Source of the DNA: Raphanus sativus
Taxonomy: Eukaryota; Streptophyta; Magnoliopsida; Brassicales; Brassicaceae
NCBI RefSeq assembly: GCF_000801105.2
Contig: NC_079516.1
Coordinates: 23,535,043-23,599,042 of the forward strand
Direction of reading: 5' to 3'
Length of the DNA stretch: 64,000 nucleotides
Shown: positions 47,901 to 58,599 of the stretch, piece after piece
Layout of the letters: every line of letters begins with the position of its first letter
Numbering within the stretch: position 1 is the first letter of the stretch
Program-made: the position numbers and the translations under genes
The notes under the pieces: model-generated
The model's input: only the letters and a program-made list of their open reading frames with translations
Told to the model about the DNA's origin: nothing
Databases searched by the model: none

Positions 47901-48207
47901 TGTTATAAAATAACTTACAATTTTATAGTATCGAAAAATTTAAATAAGAGTGAAATTTTATACCCGCAGAAATAAAAGAACACTGATATAAGTATAATAA
48001 CGAGAGAGAGAGTAAGTTATATGAGGAAGAAGAGAATGGTGTAAAAGTGCGTATTACAATCGATCGAAACAATCGTTTATATAGAAGTAAAAGAGAAAGT
48101 TACTGTGTGTGCATAGTGGCAGTGGGCTCCACATAATTTACTTCACACGATCATTTTCAATGATCGGTGCTTCCTTTGTTGACATCCTATTTTTCACGTT
48201 TATAACA
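47901..48207 (-). repeat. 5' LTR of Copia element 3
   Basis: 307 bp; paired with 41893-42200. Confidence 0.95.
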
Positions 48208-48212
48208 AAAAC

Positions 48213-48596
48213 TAATTTTTTGGCAAAGCAGTAAAATCATATTTTTTTAATCAGTACACATTTTCCATCAAAACTGTAAAATCATATTTTCACCAATCCA
48301 TAAATCATATTTACAATTAAACCCAAAAAGTCTTTTTCATATTTATCATCACCACATTAAATTTCAAAAAAAAAAAAATATGACATTAAATTAATTACGA
48401 CAGTTTTTTAATAAAAATATATATTTTTGATAAGGATTTTTAATATATATAAATACTATTAACTCATATATCACTATTAATTTATCTTTTTATATATATA
48501 TTTGTTTTGGCAGAACTATTTATATATAGTAATAATAAATAACTCATATATCATCATTAATTAATTAAATATAACTACGAATATATATTTTACATC

Positions 48597-48630
<34 letters not shown>

Positions 48631-50200
48631 AAATTTAGGTGATAAGTTTGCATCAACAAATATAAACTAAAGTACACTAATAAAATATTTCTTTTGATAA
48701 TTAAATGATAAAATTTTATTTAAATTTCTCAGTTTACCATATTCATTAAAAAATTATTTTTACCTGTTTAACATATTTTAATTAAAGCAATTTTTTTTAG
48801 GTTTATTAGAATTGATATATAGACATATTTAAAACTAGCTGATAAAAGACATATTTAAAATAAATAAAAATTAAATACAATATAACATAAATTAAAATTT
48901 TATTTTTTTAAATGTAATCTTAAATATATTGAATTTTGAATATAATAAAAGTAAAATAGTTAAACCAAATCAAAACAAAAAAAAAAGACTACAAAAGAAT
49001 ACATTTATAGTTTTTTCTTTTCAAAACTGTGAAGTTAAAATATGAAAATAATAATTTCCAAATTTAAAATATTTTTTTATTAAAATTTATTATTTCTGTG
49101 CATGGCTCATGAATATAATATTATTAGAATTTTATATATACATGTATCTAAATATAGTCATATTTAAAATTAGGTGATAAGAAACATATTCAATATAAAT
49201 AATCGTTATATATAATATATTATAACATTATAATACAAATTTTTGTTTTCATAAAAATGTAGTTTTTAAATCTACTGAAATTAAAAAAAAATCAAAATGA
49301 AATTGTTAAACTAAATTAAAAGAAATAAAACTACAGAAATTATTTTTATGGTTTTTTCAAACCAATAAAATCAAAATAGAAAGTTGATGTAACTTCAATT
49401 TGAAGTAATAAATAAGACATTAAAAAAGTTTGATGTAAAAAAGGTTAAAATAGAAAATTCGCTATGTTTATGACTTTAACGGCCTATCATGATTCATGAT
49501 TCATGATTCCTGATACTAATCTATTAACCCGTATTAGATCTTTTGTCTGTGCTTAATCTATTTACCTTCTATTAGTTGGAAAACCTTTTGCAACAAATAA
49601 ATCTACATTCTTCCAGACATTAAGTTTTGCTACATGCACAATCATATACATGTCCATTTTATTTACTACACTGAACATTTAAATAAAACTACTTGGCGGC
49701 CATGAATCAAATAAAATAGAGGGAACAAACGAACGTAGAATCTAGAACAAGTGGAGCAATCAGTTTGGTAGTATAAGCCTTTAAGACTGAGACTGGTGAA
49801 TTAATCCAATCGTATGATATAGACTATCACTGATCCTTTTGTTTGTCTTGAATATGCATTTGCGTTAATCTATCACAACAATAAGATATACAGTACATCT
49901 ACAAGTGTTTTCTTACAATACCTGTATTTTCCCTGTCAAAGCATTAAAGAGAGACATTTGAACGATCGACAAAAAGCAAAAACTTGAACTAACATGTCTA
50001 TGTAACTTACCTATACATCTTTGCTATAATTTTTGTTTCCATTTCTGAATGTTGGAAAGTTTAAGAAAACATAATAGAGAAATCAAGAAAGATCTGTTGC
50101 ACATGCTAAATAAATACACCAATGATTCAATATATCTTCAAACCATCAACGCTGTACAACCAAGAGAGTAAGGATAAACACTAGTACCACAACCAAATCT
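48213..50200. other. AT-rich intergenic sequence, no gene seen
   Basis: Very AT-rich with an (AT)n tract at 48599-48628 and four short copies of ATCATGATTC-like text near 49490-49515. No sustained coding frame or transposon boundary recognised. Confidence 0.65.
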
Positions 50201-50279
50201 ATTTTTATCAGCGCACATTAAAAACTTATGTAAATATCACTCGGACAATATAATACAATAATCTCAAGTATATATAAAT

Positions 50280-50465
50280 TATGATGCAGAATGACAGAAT
50301 TTCTCAGACATACAAATTTAATATAAGATTGCAAAGAAATGATACATGATGCAGAAATTTGAGGACATATGCAGAATGCAGAATTGTAAAGACATGATGC
50401 AGAATGCAAACATCAGAATGCAGAGTGCAAAATCCAGAATTGTGAAGACATGATGCAAGGCGGTG
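50280..50465. repeat. Irregular short repeat of GATGCAGAATG
   Basis: GATGCAGAATG or close variants (ATGCAGAAT, CAGAATGCAGA) occur about eight times in 185 bases with uneven spacing, next to the reticulon fragment. Low-complexity expansion. Confidence 0.65.
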
Positions 50466-50517
50466 CAAGACGGAGATTGTTTCCATTACAATGACATACT
50501 TAGTGCCAATTCTACTA

Positions 50518-51600
50518 CTAGAACACAAAGAACCAGTTGAGAAGATTATTAAGTGTTCCAATAATCATACCTAAAGCACATAGCCTCCACAGTGTTATGA
50601 GGTAACCATACTCTGCTCTGATTAGAACAAAGGTGCCACCTGCAAAATCAAAGTGAAAAAAAAAACCGTATAAAAAGGAAAGCTTCAACGAGCAAATCAC
50701 AATCATAGAGAATGAAGTCTTTAGTAAATTCTACTTCGAGTGTCATTGCTGGTTCGCCAGAGAAAAGCTGGCTCGTCTCTGAAATCGCCAAAATTGGTGA
50801 CCGGAAGCATTCTTCTAGCTACTCGTAACACATCCTCTTCACTCAGTTTAACCTCTCTCCGCTCTGTCTCTTCTGTTACCCTTTAAGATGTAACAAAACT
50901 TCAGTGACAAGCTGTTTCATCTCATGTACAAGAAGAATCTGAAAAAAAGATTGTACCTTTGGCGAAGAGAGTGTGACAAAAACGAAACCGCTGAGAAAAC
51001 ACTTCAAACACACACACAATGAGAGACCGCTGAGAAAACACTTCAAACACACACACAATGCTTCATCATGAATATGGCAAATGACAGAAGCTAGAAATGA
51101 TCAAAATCTATAGAGTGAACTCAATGTACCTAAAGCTGAATCCTTTAGCAAAGCAAGAAGACATGAAACAAAGCACCCGAAACCGAACCAAAGTGTCGAC
51201 TTTGCAACATCTCTCCACATGATTAGATCGTTGATATTCTCTCTAATCCGCTCCAAATCACCTTGACAAACATCTTCACCTGTTATTACAAAAACCACAC
51301 ACAGTTATTTACTACAACATAATAGCAGAACAAAGACAAGTGAGATCACTAGAGTTAGGACCCTACTTAGATCTGAAGATAGACAAGGAGGAGAAGGCAA
51401 CAGAGGAACCGAACTCTGTTTCTCCTTCTTAGACAGACCCGTCTTCTTATGATTCCTCGGTTTCGCCCCTTTCTCATCCATCAACACAACATCAGGCTTC
51501 GGCTACTCCACCACCACCACCTCCGATGATCTCCGTCCCGATCTCTGGAAATTCCTCAGCGAGGCACTACCGAAAAGACCGTTCTGCCCTCCCTTCGTCT
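50518..51600 (-). pseudogene. Reticulon-like protein fragment (broken)
   Basis: Minus-strand pieces in gene order: QNGLFGSASLRNFQRSGRRS then an in-frame stop and KPDVVLMDEKGAKPRNHKK (51590-51430); the membrane entry NDLIMWRDVAKSTLWFGFG (about 51230-51170); LSEEDVLRVARRMLPV (about 50855-50800), frame-shifted afterwards; and EYGYLITLWRLCALG (50610-50570). The WRD..STLWFGFG block and AEYGYLITLWRL end are typical of plant reticulons of the RTNLB17/18 kind (from memory). Reticulons shape tubular ER with hairpin membrane segments; here the second hairpin is degraded. Same orientation as the kinase and PRMT6 fragments further right, which may make one chimeric unit. Not functional as a reticulon. 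Confidence 0.75.
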
Positions 51601-51900
51601 TGCACCGCCTTGCAGCGCACACTCATACAACAACCAAAATTAAATTATAAAATTACAGGAACGTATCATACGTGATCACTAAGGGTTAGTGGATAATACA
51701 AATAAAAATATCTCAGACATATAAACTACAACCACAAACTACAGAAGTCTCACATACCTACAAAATATATATCTACGTGAGACTCAACAAAATCAAAGAG
51801 ACGTACCTGTCACATAAGTCTTGCTACACTTGCAATCTCCTTCGACCTTCTAAAGCACAAACCTGGAAAAAAAATCAAATTAATTAGTTTTTACTTGCAT
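51480..51900. other. Gap between reticulon fragment and minisatellite
   Basis: From 51600 to 51900 there is no recognisable coding sequence; it holds a weak splice-like stretch and AT-rich text leading into the minisatellite. Confidence 0.4.
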
Positions 51901-51989
51901 GTAGTCTTATTAAAGATTTTTTTTATTAATTTGTGTTTGATTCTAGTCTCTGTCTTGAGACAATACTTTTTGTAAGTCTTTTGTCTAAA

Positions 51990-54330
51990 TACTTTTGTAA
52001 GCCGTGGGTAAACTTTTATAAGCCGTGGGTACTGTGAACTAGTGAAGTACATATCTTCTATGTTTCTGTCCAAAGACTTTTAAGACTTTTATAAATCTTT
52101 TGTCTTAAGACTTCTGTAAGCCGTGGGTAAATTTTTATAAGCCGTGGGTACTGTGAGCTAGTGAAGTATGTCTTTTTTGTCTTTTAAAGACATGTTTTGT
52201 AAGCCGTGGGTGTGAACTACTGAAGTATGACATCTATGTCTTTGTCCAAAGACTTTAAAGACCTTTGTAAGTCTTTTGCCTTAATACTTTTGCAAGTATT
52301 TATCTTGAGACTTTTATAAGCCGTGTGTAGTGTGATCTATTCATAAGTCTTTGTCTTGAGACTTTTGTAAACCGTGGGTAGTGTGAACCCGTGAAGTGTA
52401 TGTCTTTTTGTCTTTTAAAGACAACTTTTGTAAGCCGTGGGTAAACTTTTACAAGCCGTGGGTAGTGAAGTATAAGTCATTCTATGTCTTTGTCCAAATA
52501 CTTTAAAGACTTTTATAAAGTGTTAATACTTTTTTAAGTCTCTGTCTTAAGACCTTTGTAAGCCGTGGGTAATGAACTAGTGTGTCTGCTTTTAATTTGT
52601 AGTCTCTTTGTCTTAACCCTTTGATCAGTCTATCCAACTAATCAAAAAATTCTTTCTCAAGCCGTGGGTAGTAAAGACTATTAAGCCGTGGGACTTTTAA
52701 TTGACATGTCTGATGTCTTTGTCTTTATACTTTTACTTTTGTAAATCTGTGTCTTAAGGTTCTTGTAAGCCGTGGGTAATATAAGGAATCGGTTTTTTAT
52801 TTGTAGTCTTTGTAAGACTTGTAAGTGTTTGTCATCACACTCCATTCTATCCAAAAATAACCGAAACCGATTTTCTTAAGCCGTGGGTGGTAAGGACTTT
52901 GAAACAGTGGGTCTTTTTAACTGACAAGCCTTATACATCTTTGTCTAAGACTTGTAAGCCGTGGGTTTTTTAACTGACATGCCTTGTACATCTTTGTCTA
53001 AGACTTGTAAGCCGTGGGTTTTTGTGGGTTTTTTTGTAAGCCGTGGGTAATAAAATAAGGATCTATTTCTGATTTTTCAAGTCTCTTGTCTTATGGATTT
53101 TCTTAATCCCTTGATCCTTATAAGTTATAACTTATAGCTCCCATTCCATCCAAATATATCTTCTCAAGCCGTGGGTAAGTAAAACAAGGATCTTTTTTTT
53201 ATTTTAGTCTTTTGTAAAGACTTTCTTAATAAACAGGAACCTCTCAAACCGTCGGTAAGTAAAACAAGGATCTGTTCTGTTTTTGATTTTAGTCTTTTGT
53301 CTTAAAGACTTTCTTAATAATCAAAAACAAGAACCTCTCAAGCCGTGGGTAAGTAAAACAAGCATCTGTTTTTGATTTTGTCTTTTGTCTTAGAGACTTT
53401 CTTAGTCCATTCCATTCAAAAACAGGAACCTCTCAAGCCGTGGATACCAAAATAAAGATCTGTTTTTGATTTTAGTCTTTTGTCTTAAAGACTTTTTTAA
53501 TCCATTCCGTTCAAAAACATGATCTTCTCAAACCGTGGGTACCAAAATAAAGATCTGTTTTTGATTTGTCTTTTGTCTTAAAGACTTTCTTAATAATCAA
53601 AAACAAGAACCTCTCAAGCCGTGGGTAAGTAAAACAAGGATCTGTTTTTGATTTCGTCTTTTGTTTTAAAGACTTTCTTAGTCCATTCCATTCAAAAACA
53701 GGAACCTCTCAAGCCGTGGGTACCAAAATAAGATCTGTTTTTGATTTTAGTCTTTTGTCTTATAGACTTTTTTAATCCATTCCGTTCAAAAACATGATCT
53801 TCTCAAGCCGTGGGTAAGTAAAACAAGGATCTGTTTTTGATTTTAGTCTTTTGTCTTAAAGACTTTCTTAATAATCAAAAACAAGAACCTCTCAAGCCGT
53901 GGGTACTAAAACAAAGATCTGTTTTTGATTTTAGTCTTTTGTCTTAAAAATTTTCTTTATGCATCCCATTAAAAAAACATGAACCTCTCAAGCCGTGGGT
54001 ACCAAAATAAAGATCTGTTTTTGATTTAGTCTTTTATCTTAAAGGCTTTCTTAATCCATTCCGTTCAAAAAGATGATCTTTTCAAGCCGTGGGTAAGTAA
54101 AACAAGGATCTGTTTTTGATTTTTGTCTTTTGTCTTAAAGACTTTCTTAATAATCAAAAACAGGAACCTCTCAAGCCGTGGGTACTAAAATATAGATCTG
54201 TTTTTGATTTTAGTCTTTTGTCTTAAAGACTTTCTTAATAATCAAAAACAAGAACCTCTCAAGCCGTGGGTACCAAGATACAGATCTGTTTTTGATTTTA
54301 GTCTTTTGTCTTAAAGACTTTCTTAACCAT
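51990..54330. repeat. Minisatellite built on AAGCCGTGGGT, about 30 units
   Basis: The core AAGCCGTGGGT (with a few variants such as AACCGTGGGT and AAGCCGTGTGT) recurs about 30 times. Up to about 53.1 kb, spacing is irregular (20-120 bases). From about 53.16 to 54.3 kb it becomes a regular array with period near 90 bases. Each unit is made of the core, a GATCTGTTTTTGATTTTAG block, the small palindrome GTCTTTTGTCTTAAAGAC (GTCTTT/AAAGAC arms), a CTTAATAATC or CTTAATCCATTCC block, and a GAACCTCTC block before the next core. No coding frame. Confidence 0.93.
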
Positions 54331-54339
54331 TGGTCGTTA

Positions 54340-54960
54340 TAATAATTCCATCCAAATAATCAAAAAACAGATCTTTCTTAAGTTGTGGGTTAGTAAAGTC
54401 TTTCTTGTCTTAAAAGACTTCTTTTAAACCATGGGTTATATGTTTCATCTAGGGGCAGCGAAGGGACAATGTTCCCAAAATAAGAATCTGACAGAACACT
54501 ATAAGATTGGTGTCTGTCTAAGATATTTTTGGGTGTCTGAAGTGGAAAACCAATACATCAAAACAAAACAAAAACAATCGATCTTAGGGTTTTGAAAAAA
54601 CCATAAAATTAAAGGCTTTCTGAAATCTTCTTGTTGTTGATGTCAAAATCATCAAGACATAAGTGGTTTAAAATAAAGAAAGAAACTCAAGACTGATGGG
54701 GAATTTGTAGCATAGAAAGAGTTATTTACCTTAAAGGAAAGGTTTTTCACACGGATTCACTGCAAAAAACATTCTGCTGCTATAAAACCCATGTATGTTG
54801 TTGTTCCGCCTTTTCAGATCTTCCATCTCTCTCTCGTCACACTGTTTCTTCTCGTGTGAAGCTCACTGAAACAGTAGTAAGATACACCATAACCACTAAA
54901 ATAAAACTACAAAGAATAAACAATAGAATTATTAGCTAAGAAGTTGGAAACAACAAAAAA
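54340..54960 (-). other. Unassigned part of the chimeric locus
   Basis: On the minus strand a leader-like stretch (about 54870-54780) contains a short frame MEDLKRRNNN; nothing was recognised. AT-rich on either side. It may be intron or untranslated sequence of the chimeric locus. Confidence 0.35.
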
Positions 54961-55458
54961 TCGCACTAACTAACCCCTTCATATGCAGTTTCTCAAGAAT
55001 AGAGATCGCTTCCACTGCAATACACGCCACCATGTTTGGAGACATCCTACACATATGACAACAAAATTAGAATATCTGCATGAGCATGTATGAGATGAAA
55101 ATAAGTAATGCTTACGATTGAGCTATAAAGAATTCCAAAACATCCCAGAGGCTCTCGTACTTAAAGCTTACCAGAATGTAAAAATCTCCTTGACGACCCT
55201 TGTGATGTACAGCAGGAATTCCATAACAGCTATGAGCGTACTTTACAGCAGAAAAAAAAAGAGAAAGAACAGATAAGTAGAGACAAATAAGGAGAAGAGA
55301 AACTAAGAAGGACATGTAGAACATGCAAGTCTTACTTGTACACTTGCCACTCGTAAAGGTGGGCCGAAATTGCATCCTTTACTATTTCGGTGTCTTCAAG
55401 TTTCAGAGCTACCTAAAAAGGAAGAGAAAAAAACGTTTTCAAAATATCACTCTTTTGG

Positions 55459-55490
55459 TCTAACCCCTATGATTTTAAACAGTTTTTTTT
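55459..55490. repeat. 32-bp direct repeat, left border of the PRMT6 insert
   Basis: TCTAACCCCTATGATTTTAA plus the next 12 bases (ACAG and a T run) is identical to 57988-58019. Confidence 0.93.
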
Positions 55491-55494
55491 GCAG

Positions 55495-57987
55495 GTAACA
55501 AGCAGTCAGGGAGCACGGAAATACCACTTCTGGCCATGTTAGAACGTTCTCTCCTGATATGGACTCCACGCTAGGTTCTTCAAATGCACACTGTTTAGCT
55601 CACTGCATCATTGCAGACACTGCAAACAACATGAAACATCATTAGGGAAACCTTACTGTGAGATGCTTCTTTTCACTTTATAATAATACTTGGCTGTATC
55701 TGATTATCTAGTACAAGTTCCCCAACATAAAGGTGAGTGAGAAGCATACATTTTAATTGACCCTTATGATCAAGTAATACCATATGTTTACTCCTTAAGC
55801 TAAGGATCAGGACTATCAAAGCCATGGATGCTATCATGATCACTTAATTTTATCAGTCTGATCTGTCTAGGAAATAAAAAAAAACTCTCGGCCTAGGATG
55901 ATGAGGGATATGTCGAGCTTATTAGAAATATCACATCCACATTAGTTTGAAAAATAATTACTCAGTTTTAGCTATAGTATACTAATCAAATTTAACGTAA
56001 TCATTGTCTCAACGTTCAAGTTGATATAATACTTACTATCGTTGCGCCAAAAATCAATGCTATGACTGTATCTGTCAGGGTGTGATATAGGTGCCATGTA
56101 CAACTGTCAACAGAAAGTAATTAACAAAATATCAAATGTTGCCTTGTTTCGAAAATTCATTACAGCATACTGTGATGTAGTATTTAAAAGGGATCATAAT
56201 CATACTGTTGCATGTGATGGGAGAATTAAACCTCCAGGCTTCAACCAGCGATCTCTAGCTGTAATAACACTTCCCAGCATACTCTAAATCACTTCAAAAA
56301 GGAATAATAGAGAATGAGAGACCCGGGAGAATTAAGAAAAAAGTAATAAATCGGTAAGGTATCATTTGACCATCAACATAAAAAATTATACATACAACAT
56401 TACAAAATAAGGAATAACCTCATACAAGAGCATGTAAACCATCCACTCTGAAATTATTACATCAACCTCCTCGTCGATTTCAACATCCTGGAGAACATTA
56501 CAGCAAAGAAGAATTACTACAGAGTACTGAATGAAGGTTTGCATACAAACTTTATTGTTGCCCCAACTAATCTCTCAAATAGAGATGTAGATATATAGAC
56601 AATCCCAAGATCTCTGTTACATTCATATATTTTGCACCTTTCTGGATAATGTAGAATGACACTAATTTATCTTTTTGCAACTTATATAGACATCAACCTT
56701 AAGCAATGTCTAATATAGCATGGCAAGACGAACTCAGGATTTATAACAGATAAGGTTTTACCTCCACTCTCCCATGCAAAACAATGACCTTGTCAGATAA
56801 ACCGTTGGCTTTTACAACTTCCTTTGCCTGGTGATATTAGGAAAAAGGTTAAATCCATTAGTGCGACTCACGAAAGCATTTTAATTGTGATAGGGAGCAA
56901 AAACAAACGAAATCATATGCAGAGCTAAAACACAAGACTCGTAAATCGTAATAAATTCTATGTTAAATAGAACTTAGATCAACTTCACAGATCCTAATAT
57001 TTCAGAAACAGTCTCAAAATTTCTTTTCTTGATTCGATTGATGTCAAGGGCGATGCAATCCATGAAGCAGTGAATATATTTTAGTTTTAAATACAAAAAA
57101 AGTGTGGGCTAGGGTCAGTAAACTGCGAAAATTTCAAGACAATAAGACGTACTATCATCACACCCTAAGCATACTGCCACTAAAGGGAACATGCAACATA
57201 TTATATAATTCCAAGTTCAAGTTTTTAACATATGGAAACATGTTTTGATGAAATTACATAATCCCAAACAATTCAAATGTAATATAAAAATGCAGAGATA
57301 GAGGCTAAAGACGGTAATGATGAGAGAAATCATTTATGCCCAAGGAACATGGTAAAAGAAACATCTGGAGTAATACCTGGACTGCAATATCACTTGCATC
57401 TACAGCATATACCTGTAAGAAGATAAACTTCTGTAAGAAATACTTTACAGACAACAGACACATGGAGAAGAAAAAAACTTAATATCCATATGGAAATGCT
57501 ATATTTTTTACAAAGGCTCAATATAATATTGCATACATACCCGTTTCGCACCCTTGAGCACAGAAGATTGAAAGGATGCATCACAACCTGTTACAACAAG
57601 CAATCGATGCATCAAAATATGTTTTCAAAACAGTACTAACACACCACATTAAGAAAAACAGCAGGCTAGCAAAAACTAAACCACATTCCCAAGTTAAATC
57701 CCTTTCTTAAATACCATTAGCGAAGATAAAAAAAAGAAAAAGGAAAAGAGCATCGTTCAGAAAGAGACAGCAGGGAGAGAGTATTTACCTTGCCTTGGAT
57801 GAAGCTATGATGCTGCTTTATAGCTTCCTTATAAGTTTCCGTCCTAGCCCGCCCGATCCTGAGTTTCAACAACCCAATAACGTTAAGTTAAAAATCCAAA
57901 ATCCCAGCAATGATTTAACAAGATTAAGATTCAAAAACCAACTTAATTTGATAGTCAAAAGAGAGACCTTGATCATCTCTTCGTGAT
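55495..57987 (-). pseudogene. PRMT6-like arginine methyltransferase fragment inserted in the kinase gene
   Basis: A contiguous genomic piece with introns, minus strand, exons in normal order: ARTETYKEAIKQHHSFIQGK (about 57860-57790); the SAM motif I remnant ILSIFCAQG (57590-57545), frame-shifted and lacking the GCGTG codons; VYAVDASDIAVQ (about 57412-57378); KEVVKANGLSDKVIVLHGRVE (56824-56762); EIDEEVDVIISEWMVYMLLYE (56491-56429), where the usual SEWMGYM Gly is Val; SMLGSVITARDRWLKPGG (56285-56235); APISHPDRYSHSIDFWR (56095-56045); QCAFEEPSVESISGENVL (55612-55540). Type I PRMTs make asymmetric dimethyl-arginine on histones and other proteins. Here motif I is destroyed and the C-terminal half is missing, so no activity is expected. 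Introns show that it came from DNA, not a retrotransposed mRNA. Confidence 0.85.
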
Positions 57988-58019
57988 TCTAACCCCTATG
58001 ATTTTAAACAGTTTTTTTT
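57988..58019. repeat. 32-bp direct repeat, right border of the PRMT6 insert
   Basis: Identical to 55459-55490; on the minus strand both copies sit in intron-like sequence ending the kinase parts. Confidence 0.93.
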
Positions 58020-58599
58020 TCTACCTCAGCTGCATCTGCTCCGACTCCGATCATGCTGGAATCTTCTTTCAGTGACGGGGCCCATGCTGGAATCTTCTTC
58101 CATTCCTTGCGCAGCAAAATCCTGATCAGCTGCCCCTCCAACTCGATTTAAAGCAGCAGCTGGACGAACCTCCTAAGGTTCAGGCTCTAAGTCAGTCAAC
58201 TTGATACCCCTTCCCCTACCGGCACCTTTGGCTAAAGCAGCATTCCCATTAACTAACGACATTGCTTGTGATGTGAGACCTAATAACACAAGAATAAGAA
58301 TTTGAGGAAAAGCTAATGAAAGAGTACAACAAAACATGGGTTTTCTATCGATTCTTAATAGTGAGTTTAGTACCAAAAACCAAAGACAAATCAGGATCGA
58401 ATCTGTATAAAACTATAGACAGAAATCGAATAATAAAGATTCACACGAAACCCTAACATAGAGCGAGAAACCCCAAATCAATCGCGACGGAATCTAAAGA
58501 GAACGGAACCCTAGAAACAAAATCGCGATCGAAAATCCTCAGAGAGTACACAAATTGAGAGAGAGAGAGAGATCGAAACACTTACTATGTTAATGAATT

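Larger units (their letters stand above)
41893..48207 (-). mobile_element. Copia LTR retrotransposon 3
   Basis: LTRs 41893-42200 and 47901-48207 start and end with the inverted TGTTATAA..TTATAACA and are flanked by the perfect 5-bp duplication AAAAC (41888-41892, 48208-48212). The polypurine tract (minus strand CAAGGGGGAG, 42201-42210) abuts the left LTR. The primer site beside the right LTR (minus strand TTATCAGCACGATC) is not a perfect initiator tRNA match. By eye the LTRs differ by four substitutions and one indel (about 1.3%). Coding region on the minus strand with three clear lesions. Confidence 0.97.
54970..58560 (-). pseudogene. MUT9-like (casein-kinase-I-like) protein kinase, broken and split by PRMT6 DNA
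   Basis: Minus strand: a leader-like pyrimidine-rich stretch (58560-58380); an N-terminal part NAALAKGAGRGRGIKLTDLEP (about 58250-58190) ending in an in-frame stop, then AAALNRVGGAADQDFAAQG; a 2.5-kb foreign insert; kinase pieces VALKLEDTE..YEWQVYK (about 55416-55337), YGIPAVHHKGRQGDFYILV (about 55245-55180), LWDV (about 55145), and MSPNMVACIAVEAISILEK (55048-54985). These fit plant MLK/AEL kinases, nuclear Ser/Thr kinases that phosphorylate histone H3 and other proteins. The glycine-rich loop exon expected between the N-terminus and VALKLE is absent, and the catalytic loop (HGDVKPEN) after the last piece is absent, so the kinase is dead. A 17-base block (CATGCTGGAATCTTCTT) is repeated at 58052 and 58083. 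Confidence 0.82.

Noticed and set aside
50876..51058. Duplicated frame with MCVCLKCFLSG twice
   Set aside because: It is a short tandem duplication (CTGAGAAAACACTTCAAACAC) in non-coding sequence of the reticulon fragment.
51990..54330. Regular array as a CRISPR-like structure
   Set aside because: Units vary widely in length, spacers are repeats of each other, and the surroundings are plant nuclear DNA; it is a minisatellite.
55112..55375. An 87-codon minus-strand frame as a membrane protein
   Set aside because: The hydrophobic middle is intron sequence between two kinase exons (YEWQVYK and YGIPAVHHKG).
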